Shown here: one piece after another, positions 45,365 through 53,641 of the stretch
Layout of the letters: every line of letters begins with the position of its first letter
Position numbering within the stretch: position 1 is the first letter of the stretch
Origin: Bradyrhizobium sp. Ash2021
Lineage (GTDB): Bacteria; Pseudomonadota; Alphaproteobacteria; Rhizobiales; Xanthobacteraceae
Assembly (NCBI RefSeq): GCF_031202265.1
Contig: NZ_CP100604.1
Location: forward strand, 7,174,501 to 7,238,500
Direction of reading: 5' to 3'
Length of the DNA stretch: 64,000 nucleotides
The notes under the pieces: model-generated
Database searches by the model: none
What the model was told of the DNA's origin: nothing
The model's input: only the letters and a program-made list of their open reading frames with translations
Program-made: the position numbers and the translations under genes

Positions 45365-47158
45365 ATGAAATTCGCCCGCATCGCCGCCGTCGCCATCGCC
45401 GCACTTGCGGCATCGCCATTGTCTGCGGCAGAGGGACCCAAATGGAGCGGATGGGGCGACGATCTGTTCGCCCGTGCGGCGGCCGAAAAGCGCTTCGTGA
45501 TCCTCGATCTCGAAGCGGTGTGGTGCCACTGGTGCCACGTCATGGAAAAGACCACCTATGCGGACCCCGAAGTTCAGGGACTTCTGGCCTCCAGCTATCT
45601 GCCGGTTCGCGTCGATCAGGACGCCAACCCCGATTTGTCGAACCGCTACGGCGACTGGGGCTGGCCGGCAACGATCGTTTTCGGCCCCGACGGCAGCGAG
45701 ATCGCCAAGATCAGGGGCTATATCGAGCCGGAGCGGATGCAGGCGCTGCTCAAGGCCATCATCGACGATCCCTCGCCGGGTCCATCGGTCGGCGAAGCCT
45801 TCGAGATCAAGCCGGCCGCGTCGGCGTTTCTCTCCAAACAGCAACGCGCAGAAATGACGAAGAATTTCGACGAATCCTGGGACGGCAAGCTCGGCGGCTG
45901 GGGCGAGAACCAGAAATACATCGACGCCGACAGCATGGATCTGGCGATCACCCGCGCCGAGGCCGGCGATGCAACGGCAAGCAAGCGCGCCCGGCAGACG
46001 CTGGACGCCGCGATCGCGCTGATCGATCCGGTATGGGGCGGCGTGTTCCAGTATTCCGAAGCCGGCTCCTGGAGCAAACCGCATTTCGAAAAGATCATGT
46101 CGTTCCAGGCGCAATATCTGCGGCAATACAGCCAGGCCTACGCGCTGTGGAAAGACCAGAAATATCTCGCCGCCGCCCGCGACATCGAGCGTTATCTCGC
46201 TTCCTTCCTTTTAAGTCCCGACGGCGCGTTCCATGTCAGCCAGGATGCCGATCTCGATCACGACACCGACGGCCACACATATTACGCGCTGTCGGACGGC
46301 GACCGCCGCAAGCTCGGCATGCCGCGCATCGACCGCAATTTGTACGCGCGGGAAAACGGCTGGGCTATCTCCGGACTGGCGGCTTATTACGAGGTCACCA
46401 ACGATCCCAGGATACTGGCGATGGCCGAACGGGCGGCAAAATGGACCATTGATAATCGTTCATTGCCCGGCGGCGGCTTCCGCCACGGCGAAAAAGATCG
46501 CGGCGGCCCCTTCCTCGGCGACACACTGGCGATGGGGCAGGCCTTCCTCGATCTCTATGCCGCGACAGGCAACCGCGACTGGCTTGCCTCGGCCGCCAAA
46601 GCCGGCGATTTCGTCGCGACATTCCGGGATGAGGCCGGCGGCTTCCTGACCTCGAAGACCTCGGAAGGAAAAACCGGCGTGTTCACAAAGCCGGCCAAGC
46701 TGACGGACGACCAAATTCAGGTCACCCGCTTCATGAACCTGCTCAATCGCTATTACGGCAATGAAGCCTATCGCGAGCAGGCGTCCCATGCGATGCGCTA
46801 TCTCGCTAGCGCGTCGGCCGAGATGGCGCGTCCCTTGCCCGGCGCGTTGCTCGCCGACGAAGAGCTGGCGGTCGAGCCGACCCATTTGACGATTGTCGGG
46901 CACAAGGACGATTCTCGCGCGCAGGCCCTGCACGCCTTGGCGCGCGCGCTGCCGGCCCGGTACAAGCGGCTGGAGTGGCTGGATCTGCGCGAGGGCAAAC
47001 TGCCCAACCCCGATGTCGAATATCCCGATCTCGGCGAGCCCGCGGCGTTCGCCTGCAGCAACCGCATCTGCTCGTTTCCATCCTTCAGTGCCGAGGAGCT
47101 TCGGGCCAATGTGAAGCAAATGGCGAAGCTGAAACCTTCGCGCGCGGCGCTGAACTGA
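45365..47158 (+). CDS. Secreted DUF255 thioredoxin-like protein
   Basis: 597 residues with a signal peptide (about 1-21). An N-terminal thioredoxin-like domain has Cys54 and Cys57 in WCHWCHVME, followed by helical (alpha/alpha)6-type repeats (about 210-540) as in the YyaL/SSP411 family. Late cysteines occur in AFACSNRICSFP. The function of the family is unsettled; the redox motif, ccdA nearby and bufferin genes downstream suggest thiol chemistry in the periplasm. I chose the ATG at 45365 because it begins the signal peptide and follows GGGAG. Confidence 0.88.
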   Translation: MKFARIAAVAIAALAASPLSAAEGPKWSGWGDDLFARAAAEKRFVILDLEAVWCHWCHVMEKTTYADPEVQGLLASSYLPVRVDQDANPDLSNRYGDWGWPATIVFGPDGSEIAKIRGYIEPERMQALLKAIIDDPSPGPSVGEAFEIKPAASAFLSKQQRAEMTKNFDESWDGKLGGWGENQKYIDADSMDLAITRAEAGDATASKRARQTLDAAIALIDPVWGGVFQYSEAGSWSKPHFEKIMSFQAQYLRQYSQAYALWKDQKYLAAARDIERYLASFLLSPDGAFHVSQDADLDHDTDGHTYYALSDGDRRKLGMPRIDRNLYARENGWAISGLAAYYEVTNDPRILAMAERAAKWTIDNRSLPGGGFRHGEKDRGGPFLGDTLAMGQAFLDLYAATGNRDWLASAAKAGDFVATFRDEAGGFLTSKTSEGKTGVFTKPAKLTDDQIQVTRFMNLLNRYYGNEAYREQASHAMRYLASASAEMARPLPGALLADEELAVEPTHLTIVGHKDDSRAQALHALARALPARYKRLEWLDLREGKLPNPDVEYPDLGEPAAFACSNRICSFPSFSAEELRANVKQMAKLKPSRAALN

Positions 47159-47552
47159 TCGAACAGGGCCGCTCCTTGTGCGACGCAACCGGGATCGGGC
47201 CGAAACGCGGTGTAATGGCTTGAAGCGCCACGCTTTCCTGGCCGCCGGCGTTCGCCGACAGCATTCCTTGCCGCGCAACGAAATACTCTTGGGGCGGCGG
47301 TGTTAGACATGAACGGGATGTCCAAACCCACAAAAAGAAAATTTTCTTTTGAAACTCTGTAACCAAATCGACTGATGCCCCGTAGCTGCTTCTGGATGAG
47401 CACTCAAATCGCGGTGGCCCGAGGATGCTCCGCGAAGCCTCCGCGATTTGCTTGTTGTCCAAACGTCCGTTCGTTGTGTGGTTCGTGATCGAACGATCAT
47501 CGGATGCTCACGGCGTCATATTTTTCTTCAAACAATCATCGAGGAGAACGTT
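47159..47552. promoter_or_regulatory. 394-base region before bufA with palindrome, ECF-type promoter and leader hairpin
   Basis: No gene is seen here. An 18-bp palindrome AAAAGAAAATTTTCTTTT lies at 47333-47350. Nine bases further is a promoter-like site GTAACC-N16-CGTA (47359-47384). The inferred leader of about 160 bases has a perfect 10-bp inverted pair, CAAATCGCGG at 47405-47414 and CCGCGATTTG at 47441-47450. The leader ends with GAGGAGAACGTT before bufA. Confidence 0.62.
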
Positions 47553-47816
47553 ATGAAGTTGAATTCCAAGTCCGGTGCCACGCTCGCCGCCGCCGCCGCC
47601 ACCCTGTTCCTGGCCGGTGCGGTCGCGTCGACCAGTTCGACCCCGGCGAATGCCGCGATGGGCAAGTGCATGGCCGGCAATGCCTGCAAGGGCCAGAGCG
47701 CCTGCAAGGGCGGCACGAATTCCTGCAAGGGCCTGAACGCCTGCAAGGGCACCGGATTCTCGATGATGTCCGAGGCGCAGTGCAAGGCCAAGGGCGGCGC
47801 CTACGTCAAGGGCTGA
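47553..47816 (+). CDS. bufA: Bufferin-type Cys-rich RiPP precursor, copy 1
   Basis: 87 residues: a signal peptide (about 1-34, ANA-A) and a mature part with six cysteines at 39, 45, 51, 58, 64 and 77. The spacing comes from an ACKGQSACKG-type repeat. This matches BufA precursors, whose core cysteines are modified by BufB and which bind copper in the periplasm. The ATG follows GAGGAG. The copy, spacing and downstream bufB-bufC support the call; the modification itself is inferred. Confidence 0.9.
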   Translation: MKLNSKSGATLAAAAATLFLAGAVASTSSTPANAAMGKCMAGNACKGQSACKGGTNSCKGLNACKGTGFSMMSEAQCKAKGGAYVKG

Positions 47817-47838
47817 CCTTTCAGGGCTGACGCGAAGG

Positions 47839-47859
47839 GGGCTCGGCGGCGCCGGGCCC
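47839..47859 (+). terminator. GC-rich hairpin after first bufA
   Basis: GGGCTCGGC, GGC, GCCGGGCCC: a 9-bp stem with one G-T pair, 22 bases after the bufA stop. The T-run behind it is weak (TCGTCGTTTCG), so it may be an attenuator or an RNA-stability element rather than a full terminator. Confidence 0.5.
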
Positions 47860-47903
47860 TCGTCGTTTCGCGGCCACCGCCAAAAATAAAGTTGGCAGGC
47901 CGC

Positions 47904-47928
47904 GTAACCAGGGCTAATCCCGCGCGTA
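47904..47928 (+). promoter_or_regulatory. ECF-sigma-type promoter before second bufA
   Basis: GTAACC, 15 bases, then CGTA. It is the same pattern as the site before the first bufA with one base less spacing, and lies 86 bases before the second bufA start. It would give bufA copy 2 with bufB and bufC their own transcript. Confidence 0.5.
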
Positions 47929-48014
47929 ACTATCGCTGGGTGCAGCCTGCGGGCCGGGAACTGTCACAGCTTGCGGGCGCTGCACCGTCACACTCTCTTG
48001 TGGAGGAGATGCTC

Positions 48015-48272
48015 ATGAAGATGACTTCCAAGTCGGGCGCCGCCATCGCCGCCGCGGCAGCCACTTTGTTCCTGGCCGGGGCGACCATGTCGACCGTGGC
48101 CTACGCCGCCGGCGAAGGTAAATGCGTCGGCGCCAACGCCTGCAAGGGCCAGAGCGCCTGCAAGGGCGGCAACCATGCCTGCAAGGGCCTGAACGCCTGC
48201 AAGGGTCAGGGTTTTTCCGCCATGACCAAGGAAAAGTGCGACGCCGCCAAGGGCAAGTACGAGCCCGCCTGA
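48015..48272 (+). CDS. bufA: Bufferin-type Cys-rich RiPP precursor, copy 2
   Basis: 85 residues: signal peptide (about 1-31, AYA-A) and six cysteines at 37, 43, 49, 56, 62 and 75. The intervals (6, 6, 7, 6, 13) are identical to copy 1, as is the ANACKGQSACKGG core. The ATG at 48015 is six bases after GGAGGAG; an earlier ATG at 48009 touches that site. It is the copy next to bufB. Confidence 0.9.
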   Translation: MKMTSKSGAAIAAAAATLFLAGATMSTVAYAAGEGKCVGANACKGQSACKGGNHACKGLNACKGQGFSAMTKEKCDAAKGKYEPA

Positions 48273-48292
48273 TTCGACAGCGATCCGGAACT

Positions 48293-48314
48293 GGGGCCCG
48301 GTATGCCGGGCCTC
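48293..48314 (+). terminator. Hairpin between second bufA and bufB
   Basis: GGCCCGG-TATG-CCGGGCC, a perfect 7-bp stem extended by a wobble and one more pair, starting 21 bases after the bufA stop. There is no T-run, so it probably sets precursor above enzyme expression by partial termination or RNA protection. Confidence 0.5.
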
Positions 48315-48386
48315 ACTTCCATGATAATTTGACGGCCAAGCTGCTTTTGCAGTCTTACGCGTTTTGGCCGTTCGAGCGGAGACGAC

Positions 48387-49289
48387 ATGAACGTCGCAAG
48401 CAGATTGCCAGAGACTTCCGCGGCGGCGCTTGCGGACCGCCCGACGACATCAGCCAAGCCGCCGTTCCTCGGGTTCGGTCTCGGCCTGCGCGCGCAGCAT
48501 TACGACGAAATCCTCTCCGGCAATCCGCCGATCGACTGGTTCGAGGTCATCAGCGAAAACTACATGCTGCCGGGCGGCCAGCCGCTGCGCACGCTCGACC
48601 GGATCCGCGAGCGCTATCCCGTCGTGATGCACGGCGTATCGCTGTCGATCGCTTCGACCGCTCCGCCCAATTTCGAATATCTGCAGGGCCTGAAAGACCT
48701 CGCCAAACGCGTCGAGCCAAAATGGGTTTCGGACCATCTGTGCTGGACCGGCGTGCATGGCAAGAACCTGCATGATCTGTTGCCGATCCCCTACACGGAG
48801 GAAGCGCTCGATCACGTCGTCAGCCGCGTGCAGCTGGTGCAGGATTTCCTCGGCCGCGCCATCGTGCTCGAAAACGTCTCGACCTATGTCCAGTTCAACA
48901 ATTCCGAAATGACGGAATGGGAATTCCTGGCCGAATTGTCGCGCCGCTCCGGATGCTGGCTGTTGTTCGACGTCAACAACGTCTATGTCAGCGCCTTCAA
49001 CCATGGCTACGACCCGTTGACTTTCCTCAACGGGATCCCTCCCGACCGCGTGGTGCAGTTCCACATGGCCGGCCATAGCCACATGGGCACCCACATCATC
49101 GACACCCACGATCATCCCGTGTGCGAGGATGTCTGGGATCTCTATGTCGCGGCGTTGAAGCGTTTCGGCCGCGTCTCCACCATGATCGAGCGCGACGACA
49201 AAATCCCGCCACTCGACGAACTGCTGCTGGAGGTCAACCGGACCCGCGCGATCGCCGAACAAGTGCTGCCGGGCAAGCTGGCGGGATGA
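48387..49289 (+). CDS. bufB: BufB, DUF692 multinuclear-iron RiPP-modifying enzyme
   Basis: 300 residues, a TIM-barrel DUF692 protein related to MbnB. Candidate metal ligands are all present: His82 in MHGVS, Asp116 and His117 in SDHLCW, Glu162 in LENVS, Asp195 in DVNNVYV, and His226, His230 and His232 in FHMAGHSHMG, with DTHDHPV behind. In the family this enzyme, with its partner, oxidises Cys residues of the precursor to heterocycles. Its stop overlaps bufC by four bases. Confidence 0.93.
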   Translation: MNVASRLPETSAAALADRPTTSAKPPFLGFGLGLRAQHYDEILSGNPPIDWFEVISENYMLPGGQPLRTLDRIRERYPVVMHGVSLSIASTAPPNFEYLQGLKDLAKRVEPKWVSDHLCWTGVHGKNLHDLLPIPYTEEALDHVVSRVQLVQDFLGRAIVLENVSTYVQFNNSEMTEWEFLAELSRRSGCWLLFDVNNVYVSAFNHGYDPLTFLNGIPPDRVVQFHMAGHSHMGTHIIDTHDHPVCEDVWDLYVAALKRFGRVSTMIERDDKIPPLDELLLEVNRTRAIAEQVLPGKLAG

Positions 49290-50071
49290 GCGATTTTGCG
49301 CGGCAGCAGGGCGCATTCCAGCGCGGCATTCTGACCGGCGACGATACGGTTCTGGCCGAAATTCTCGATAGCCCCAGGGAGAAACGCGAAACGCTGTTCG
49401 GCGTCTATCGCTACGCCTACGGCTCGCGGCTGGTCGAGGCCATGCGCAACGACCACGAATTGCTGCACCTCTATCTCGGCGACGAGACGTTCGACGAGAT
49501 GGGGCATGCCTATGTCAGGGCAAGGCCATCGGAACATCCGAACCTGCGCTGGTTTTCGCAAGGCCTGCCCGATTTCCTGAAATCGACCGCGCCCTATTGC
49601 GATCATCCGATCCTGTCCGACCTCGCCGCGCTGGAAAAGGCGCTCAACGACGCCTTCGACGCCGCGGAAGGCCCGGTGCTGGCGCTGGCCGACATGGCCG
49701 GCTTTGCGCCGGAGGTGTGGAACGATCTCACCTTTCAACCGCACCCCAGCGCGCGCAGGCTCGATCTCAACAGCAATGCGCCGGCGATCTGGATGGCGCT
49801 CAAGAACGACGAGACCCCGCCGGACGCGGAGCTGCTGGAAGAGCCTGCCCGCCTCCTGATCTGGCGCCAGGACGTGACGCCGATGTTTCGCGAACTCGCC
49901 ACCGAAGAGGCGATGATGTGGGACGAGGCCGCCAACGGAATCCCCTTCGGCGTGCTCTGCGAGATGCTCGCGACCTATGACGACCCCGACGGCGCGGCAG
50001 CGCGCGGTGCGGGCTATCTGCATAGCTGGATCAGTTCGGGAAGCCTGACGGGCGTTTCCGCCACCGACTAG
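49286..50071 (+). CDS. bufC: BufC, DUF2063 partner protein
   Basis: 261 residues of the DUF2063/HvfC family. An N-terminal helical DNA-binding-like domain is DFARQQGAFQRGILTG with YRYAYGSRLVEAM; a larger alpha/beta domain follows. In bufferin and Hvf loci it forms a complex with the DUF692 enzyme and recruits the precursor. The ATG at 49286 overlaps the bufB stop (ATGA), so translation is coupled. Confidence 0.92.
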   Translation: MSDFARQQGAFQRGILTGDDTVLAEILDSPREKRETLFGVYRYAYGSRLVEAMRNDHELLHLYLGDETFDEMGHAYVRARPSEHPNLRWFSQGLPDFLKSTAPYCDHPILSDLAALEKALNDAFDAAEGPVLALADMAGFAPEVWNDLTFQPHPSARRLDLNSNAPAIWMALKNDETPPDAELLEEPARLLIWRQDVTPMFRELATEEAMMWDEAANGIPFGVLCEMLATYDDPDGAAARGAGYLHSWISSGSLTGVSATD

Positions 50072-50087
50072 ATGAAAGGCCCGATGC

Positions 50088-50879
50088 ATGGGCACCGACA
50101 CCGATCGCAATTTTATCGAGCGCCTGACGTGGGACGAAGTCGCGCGGCGCATCACTGAGGGCGCCGCCGCCATTCTGCCGATCGGCGCCGCGGCCAAGCA
50201 GCATGGCTTCCATCTGCCGCTCAATACCGACCGCATCCAGGCCGAATGGTTTGCGGCCAAACTGGCGGAACGGATCGACGCGCTGGTCTGGCCGACGCTG
50301 ACCTACGGCTACTACCCCGCCTTCACCGAATATGCCGGCAGCAGCAGCCTTTCCGCATCGACCTTCGAGGCCGTCGCGCACGAGATCGCCGCGGGGATTC
50401 TCGACGGCGGCTGCCGGAAATTGCTGGTGCTCAATACCGGGATCAGCACGCTGGCCCCGGTCGAACGCGCGCTGGCGCGTCTCGATGCCGGCAAGGTGAT
50501 GCATTTGCGGATTTACGAAGGCCCGCGCTATCGCCGCGCCGCCGAAGCGCTGGCCGCGCAGGGCCACGGCAGCCATGCCGATGAACTCGAGACCTCGCTG
50601 ATGCTGGCGCTGGCGCCGCAGCTGGTTGACATGGCGCGCGCCGAGGCCAGCCCCGCCCTGAAACAGGACGCGCCCGGCCGCCTGACGCCATCGGACAAGA
50701 ACTCGCCGAATTACAGCCGCTCCGGCAGCTATGGCGATCCGACGCTGGCGACATTGGCCAAGGGCGAAATCCTGCTCGCCGCGATTCTCGACGATCTCAA
50801 CGAGCAGGCCGCCGCGTTGATGGCGGAGCCGTCAACCGCAAAGCCGCGATCGAACCCGATCCGAAGCCTGTCGCGATGA
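50088..50879 (+). CDS. Divergent creatininase-family protein
   Basis: 263 residues. The creatininase fold is clear from LPIGAAAKQHGFHLPLNTD (31-48) and HGSHADELETS (160-170). The usual EQHG metal motif is KQHG (37-40), and NGHGGN is NTGIST (116-121), so metal binding may differ from classical amidohydrolases. The gene starts 16 bases after bufC and ends in an ATGA overlap with the peptidase gene, so it sits in the bufferin operon. A creatininase-type peptidase (MftE) trims the mycofactocin precursor, so a role in precursor processing is an idea worth testing, not a finding. Confidence 0.85.
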   Translation: MGTDTDRNFIERLTWDEVARRITEGAAAILPIGAAAKQHGFHLPLNTDRIQAEWFAAKLAERIDALVWPTLTYGYYPAFTEYAGSSSLSASTFEAVAHEIAAGILDGGCRKLLVLNTGISTLAPVERALARLDAGKVMHLRIYEGPRYRRAAEALAAQGHGSHADELETSLMLALAPQLVDMARAEASPALKQDAPGRLTPSDKNSPNYSRSGSYGDPTLATLAKGEILLAAILDDLNEQAAALMAEPSTAKPRSNPIRSLSR

Positions 50880-51865
50880 AAAATACCGCGCGATTCCGCT
50901 GGATCGTCATGGCCGCCATGACAGCGGCGGCATTGGCCGGCCTGGCCTCATTCCGCGCCGACGCGCAATCGGAATATTTGCGCGGCGATCGCATGCCTTA
51001 TGACGCCTTCGACCGGTTGCCGAAAACCGATCTGGAGATGTCGGGCGGCACCATCCACGTCGCGTTCGCACCCGGTGACATCGCGCTGCCCCGGGAAAAA
51101 ATATTCGACTGGATCAGGGCGTCAGCCAGGGCGGTCTCGACCTATTACGGCCGGTTTCCCGTCAGCTCGCTGCGCCTGCTGATCGTGCCGGTCGATGGAG
51201 CGCGGGTGCGCGGCGGCACCACCTGGGGTTATCGCGGCGCCGCCATCCGCCTGCCGCTCGGCCGCGATTCCACCGAAGAGAATCTCAAGCGTGACTGGGT
51301 GATCGTCCATGAGATGGTGCATACCGCCCTGCCCGATCTCGACGATCGCTACAATTGGCTGTCGGAAGGCCTCGCCGTCTATGTCGAGCCGATCGCGCGG
51401 GTGCAGGCCGGCGACCTCACCGCGCAGGAGATCTGGCAGGCGATGATGCGCGATATGCCGAAAGGCCTGCCGCAGGCCGGCGATCAGGGACTCGACAACA
51501 CCGACACATGGGGCCGGAAATATTGGGGCGGCGCGATGTTCTGCCTGCTCGCGGATATCGAAATCCGCAAGCGCACCGGCAACAAGTTCGGCCTGCAGGA
51601 CGCGATGCGCGGCGTGCTCGCCGCCGGCGGCAACCACGAAAAGGACTGGTCGATCGATCGGGTTCTTTCCACCGCCGACAAGGCCGTCGGCGTCGACGTG
51701 CTGACGCACCTGCATGACGAGATGGGCCCGAAGCCGGTGACACCCGATCTCGCAGCCCTCTGGCGTGATCTTGGAGTGAAGATGCAGGGCGAAAGCCTTG
51801 CGTTCGACGACAATGCGCCGCTCGCGGCAATCCGCCGGTCCATCACCGAGGCGCGTCCGAAATAG
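50876..51865 (+). CDS. Secreted HExxH (gluzincin-type) metallopeptidase-like protein
   Basis: 329 residues with a signal peptide (about 1-30, ADA-Q). Zinc ligands His145, Glu146 and His149 in VHEMVHT and Glu164 in WLSEGLAVYVE, 19 residues after the first His, form a gluzincin-like centre. No family name is certain. It overlaps the creatininase gene by four bases and is the last gene of the run beginning at bufB. Confidence 0.82.
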   Translation: MKNTARFRWIVMAAMTAAALAGLASFRADAQSEYLRGDRMPYDAFDRLPKTDLEMSGGTIHVAFAPGDIALPREKIFDWIRASARAVSTYYGRFPVSSLRLLIVPVDGARVRGGTTWGYRGAAIRLPLGRDSTEENLKRDWVIVHEMVHTALPDLDDRYNWLSEGLAVYVEPIARVQAGDLTAQEIWQAMMRDMPKGLPQAGDQGLDNTDTWGRKYWGGAMFCLLADIEIRKRTGNKFGLQDAMRGVLAAGGNHEKDWSIDRVLSTADKAVGVDVLTHLHDEMGPKPVTPDLAALWRDLGVKMQGESLAFDDNAPLAAIRRSITEARPK

Positions 51866-52276
51866 GGTGCGTACTCATAAATCGGGAACGCTCTGGAATT
51901 TGCGATGTCTGCGCTGCCCCCGGAAGCGGACATGGGGGCTAACCTTCAGCATGCTGCTTTGTGCCAGGCAGAGACATTCCGAGTGGGTTGATCGCGGTTA
52001 TTCGATCACCTCGTCGGCGCGTGCGAGCAGCATCGGCGGCACCTAAAGCCCGAGCCCGCCAATGACGCGATCCTAGTGCGGAGTTGAACGGCTCCGTCGC
52101 CGAAGTTGGGGAACTTCCTTCCCGATCACGCTGCAAGTGGAGACCTGTTGGCTCGCACCCGGCGGCCCGAAGCGGCGCGCGCCGCAGCGACATCGGGTTC
52201 TAGGAGGACAGGGACACTTGCATCGGCGGCCCGCATTATCCGCGACGCAATATCTCAGCATGAAGGTTACCAAACC
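51866..52276. other. Relic region with rhizobial dispersed-repeat fragments
   Basis: No intact gene is seen in these 411 bases. GATGTCTGCGCTGCCCCCGG and AAGCGGACAT (about 51903-51934), and the block TTCGATCACCTCGTCGGCGC followed by GTGCGAGCAGCATCGGCGG (about 52000-52043), resemble fragments often found beside mobile elements in Bradyrhizobium. A related GAAAGCGGACAT fragment recurs at about 57247. Confidence 0.5.
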
Positions 52277-52693
52277 TCAGTTCCCGAATGGGGTCGTCAG
52301 GTCCGTCTCGTTCGTATCCACCACGAACACCGCGAGGAGCTTGGCCGGCTCCGTCTCGCTGGCATCGGCGCTGACGCCGTGGCGGTCGCCGGGCAACTCG
52401 GAGAAGCTCTGCCCGGCCTTTTAGGTCGTCACCGGTCCGTCGTTGACCTGACTGCGGGTAGCTCCCTCAAGCACGGTCGCGTAGATGAAGGCGGATTTGG
52501 CATGCGTGTGACCAAGCGAGTAGCCGCCCGGGCCGTATTCGACGAGCACGCCCTTGATGCTCTTGCCGGGAACGTTCGGCGGCTCGTGCTGGTAGACGAG
52601 GGTCACCTTGGCGTTCTTCGACTTCGGCGCATCGGCGAGGACGCTGCCGAACGACAGGGCGGTGACAAGCAGCGAACAGAGGATACGTTTCAT
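52277..52693 (-). pseudogene. Cupin-domain gene with one internal stop
   Basis: The frame opens at 52693 with a signal peptide (about 1-20, MKRILCSLLVTALSFGSVLA) and a cupin motif GGYSLGHTHAKSAFIYATVLEG. After residue 90 a TAA (52421-52423) stops translation, but the same frame then reads KAGQSFSELPGDRHGVSADA and LLAVFVVDTNETDLTTPFGN to a TGA. One base change, probably from TAC or TAT, explains the break. The full protein would be a 138-residue secreted cupin. Confidence 0.88.
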
Positions 52694-52882
52694 GGGGCCC
52701 TCCTCGCCGCGGTCGGCGCAAGCGACGGGCGGTGCCGGACCTCACTGCCGGTTGATGGGACGCGAGGCTCGTCTTGTCATAGTCCTCACGCATGATCCGC
52801 ATCGCCTCCCTCGCTTGGGATATTCTAGGGGCGTGAACCTTCGAGACGTGGTCATCGCGCTCAGCTGGCTCGGCCGGGGCGA

Positions 52883-53593
52883 CTACGTCGCCGCCGATTG
52901 GGAGGAAGCCCCAAAGACCGGGACCACGCCGCCCCGGCTCACCTTGTTCTCGGGCGAGGCGAGGAAGAGGATCGTCGCCGCCACCTCCTCCACCTTGGGC
53001 CAGGCATCGAAATTGGCCTTGGGCATGTCGCGCCGGTTGGTGGGGGTATCCATGATCGAGGGCGCCACGGCGTTCACCAGGATTCCCTCTCCCGCCAGTT
53101 CCTCGCCCAGCGCTGCGGAGAGCGCGGCGACGCCGGCCTTGGCGGCGGTAGAGGCGCTTATATTCGCCCCGGTGCGCGGCTCCAGGGCCTGGCGCGCCGC
53201 CACGTTGACGATACGCCCGCCGGCCTTCCCCCGGCGCATTGCCGCCACCGCTTCGCGGCAGCAGAGGAAGCAGCTCACGAGATTGTCGTCGATCAGCCGA
53301 CGCAGCAGCTCCCCGCTGGTATCGGTCAGCGGGGCGAAGGCGAAGCCGCCGGCGATATGGATCGAGGCCCAGAGCGCCGGGAGCCCGCCATAGAGCTTCG
53401 CCACCGCCGCCTCATCCGCCAGGCTCGGCACGGGGATCAGGCTCAGCGCCCCGCTGGGAAGGCCTTCCTTCTCCCGCTCCTGCCGATAGGGCACATGGCA
53501 ATGGGCGCCCGCCGCCAGCAATGCGCCTACCACCGCGCGCCCCAGGGCGCCGGTGCCGCCGGTTACCACCACGTGACGATCGCGAAAATCCAT
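52883..53593 (-). CDS. SDR-family protein lacking the catalytic Tyr
   Basis: 236 residues with the cofactor motif TGGTGALG (about 11-18) and later RIVNVAARQALEP. The active-site YxxxK of related reductases is STAAK here, so the proton-donating Tyr is Ser. GAGGGTCGG precedes the ATG at 53593. It follows the thioesterase pseudogene on the same strand. It may be inactive, or a binding protein. Confidence 0.85.
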   Translation of the reverse strand: MDFRDRHVVVTGGTGALGRAVVGALLAAGAHCHVPYRQEREKEGLPSGALSLIPVPSLADEAAVAKLYGGLPALWASIHIAGGFAFAPLTDTSGELLRRLIDDNLVSCFLCCREAVAAMRRGKAGGRIVNVAARQALEPRTGANISASTAAKAGVAALSAALGEELAGEGILVNAVAPSIMDTPTNRRDMPKANFDAWPKVEEVAATILFLASPENKVSRGGVVPVFGASSQSAAT

Positions 53594-53641
53594 CCGACCC
53601 TCCTGTTTCCTCTGCCTCGATCCGGTGGCGCTCGCCGCCGC

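Noticed and set aside
47448..47552. N-terminal extension of bufA copy 1
   Set aside because: The ATG at 47553 has a strong Shine-Dalgarno site and starts the signal peptide; the extension lies in the promoter and leader.
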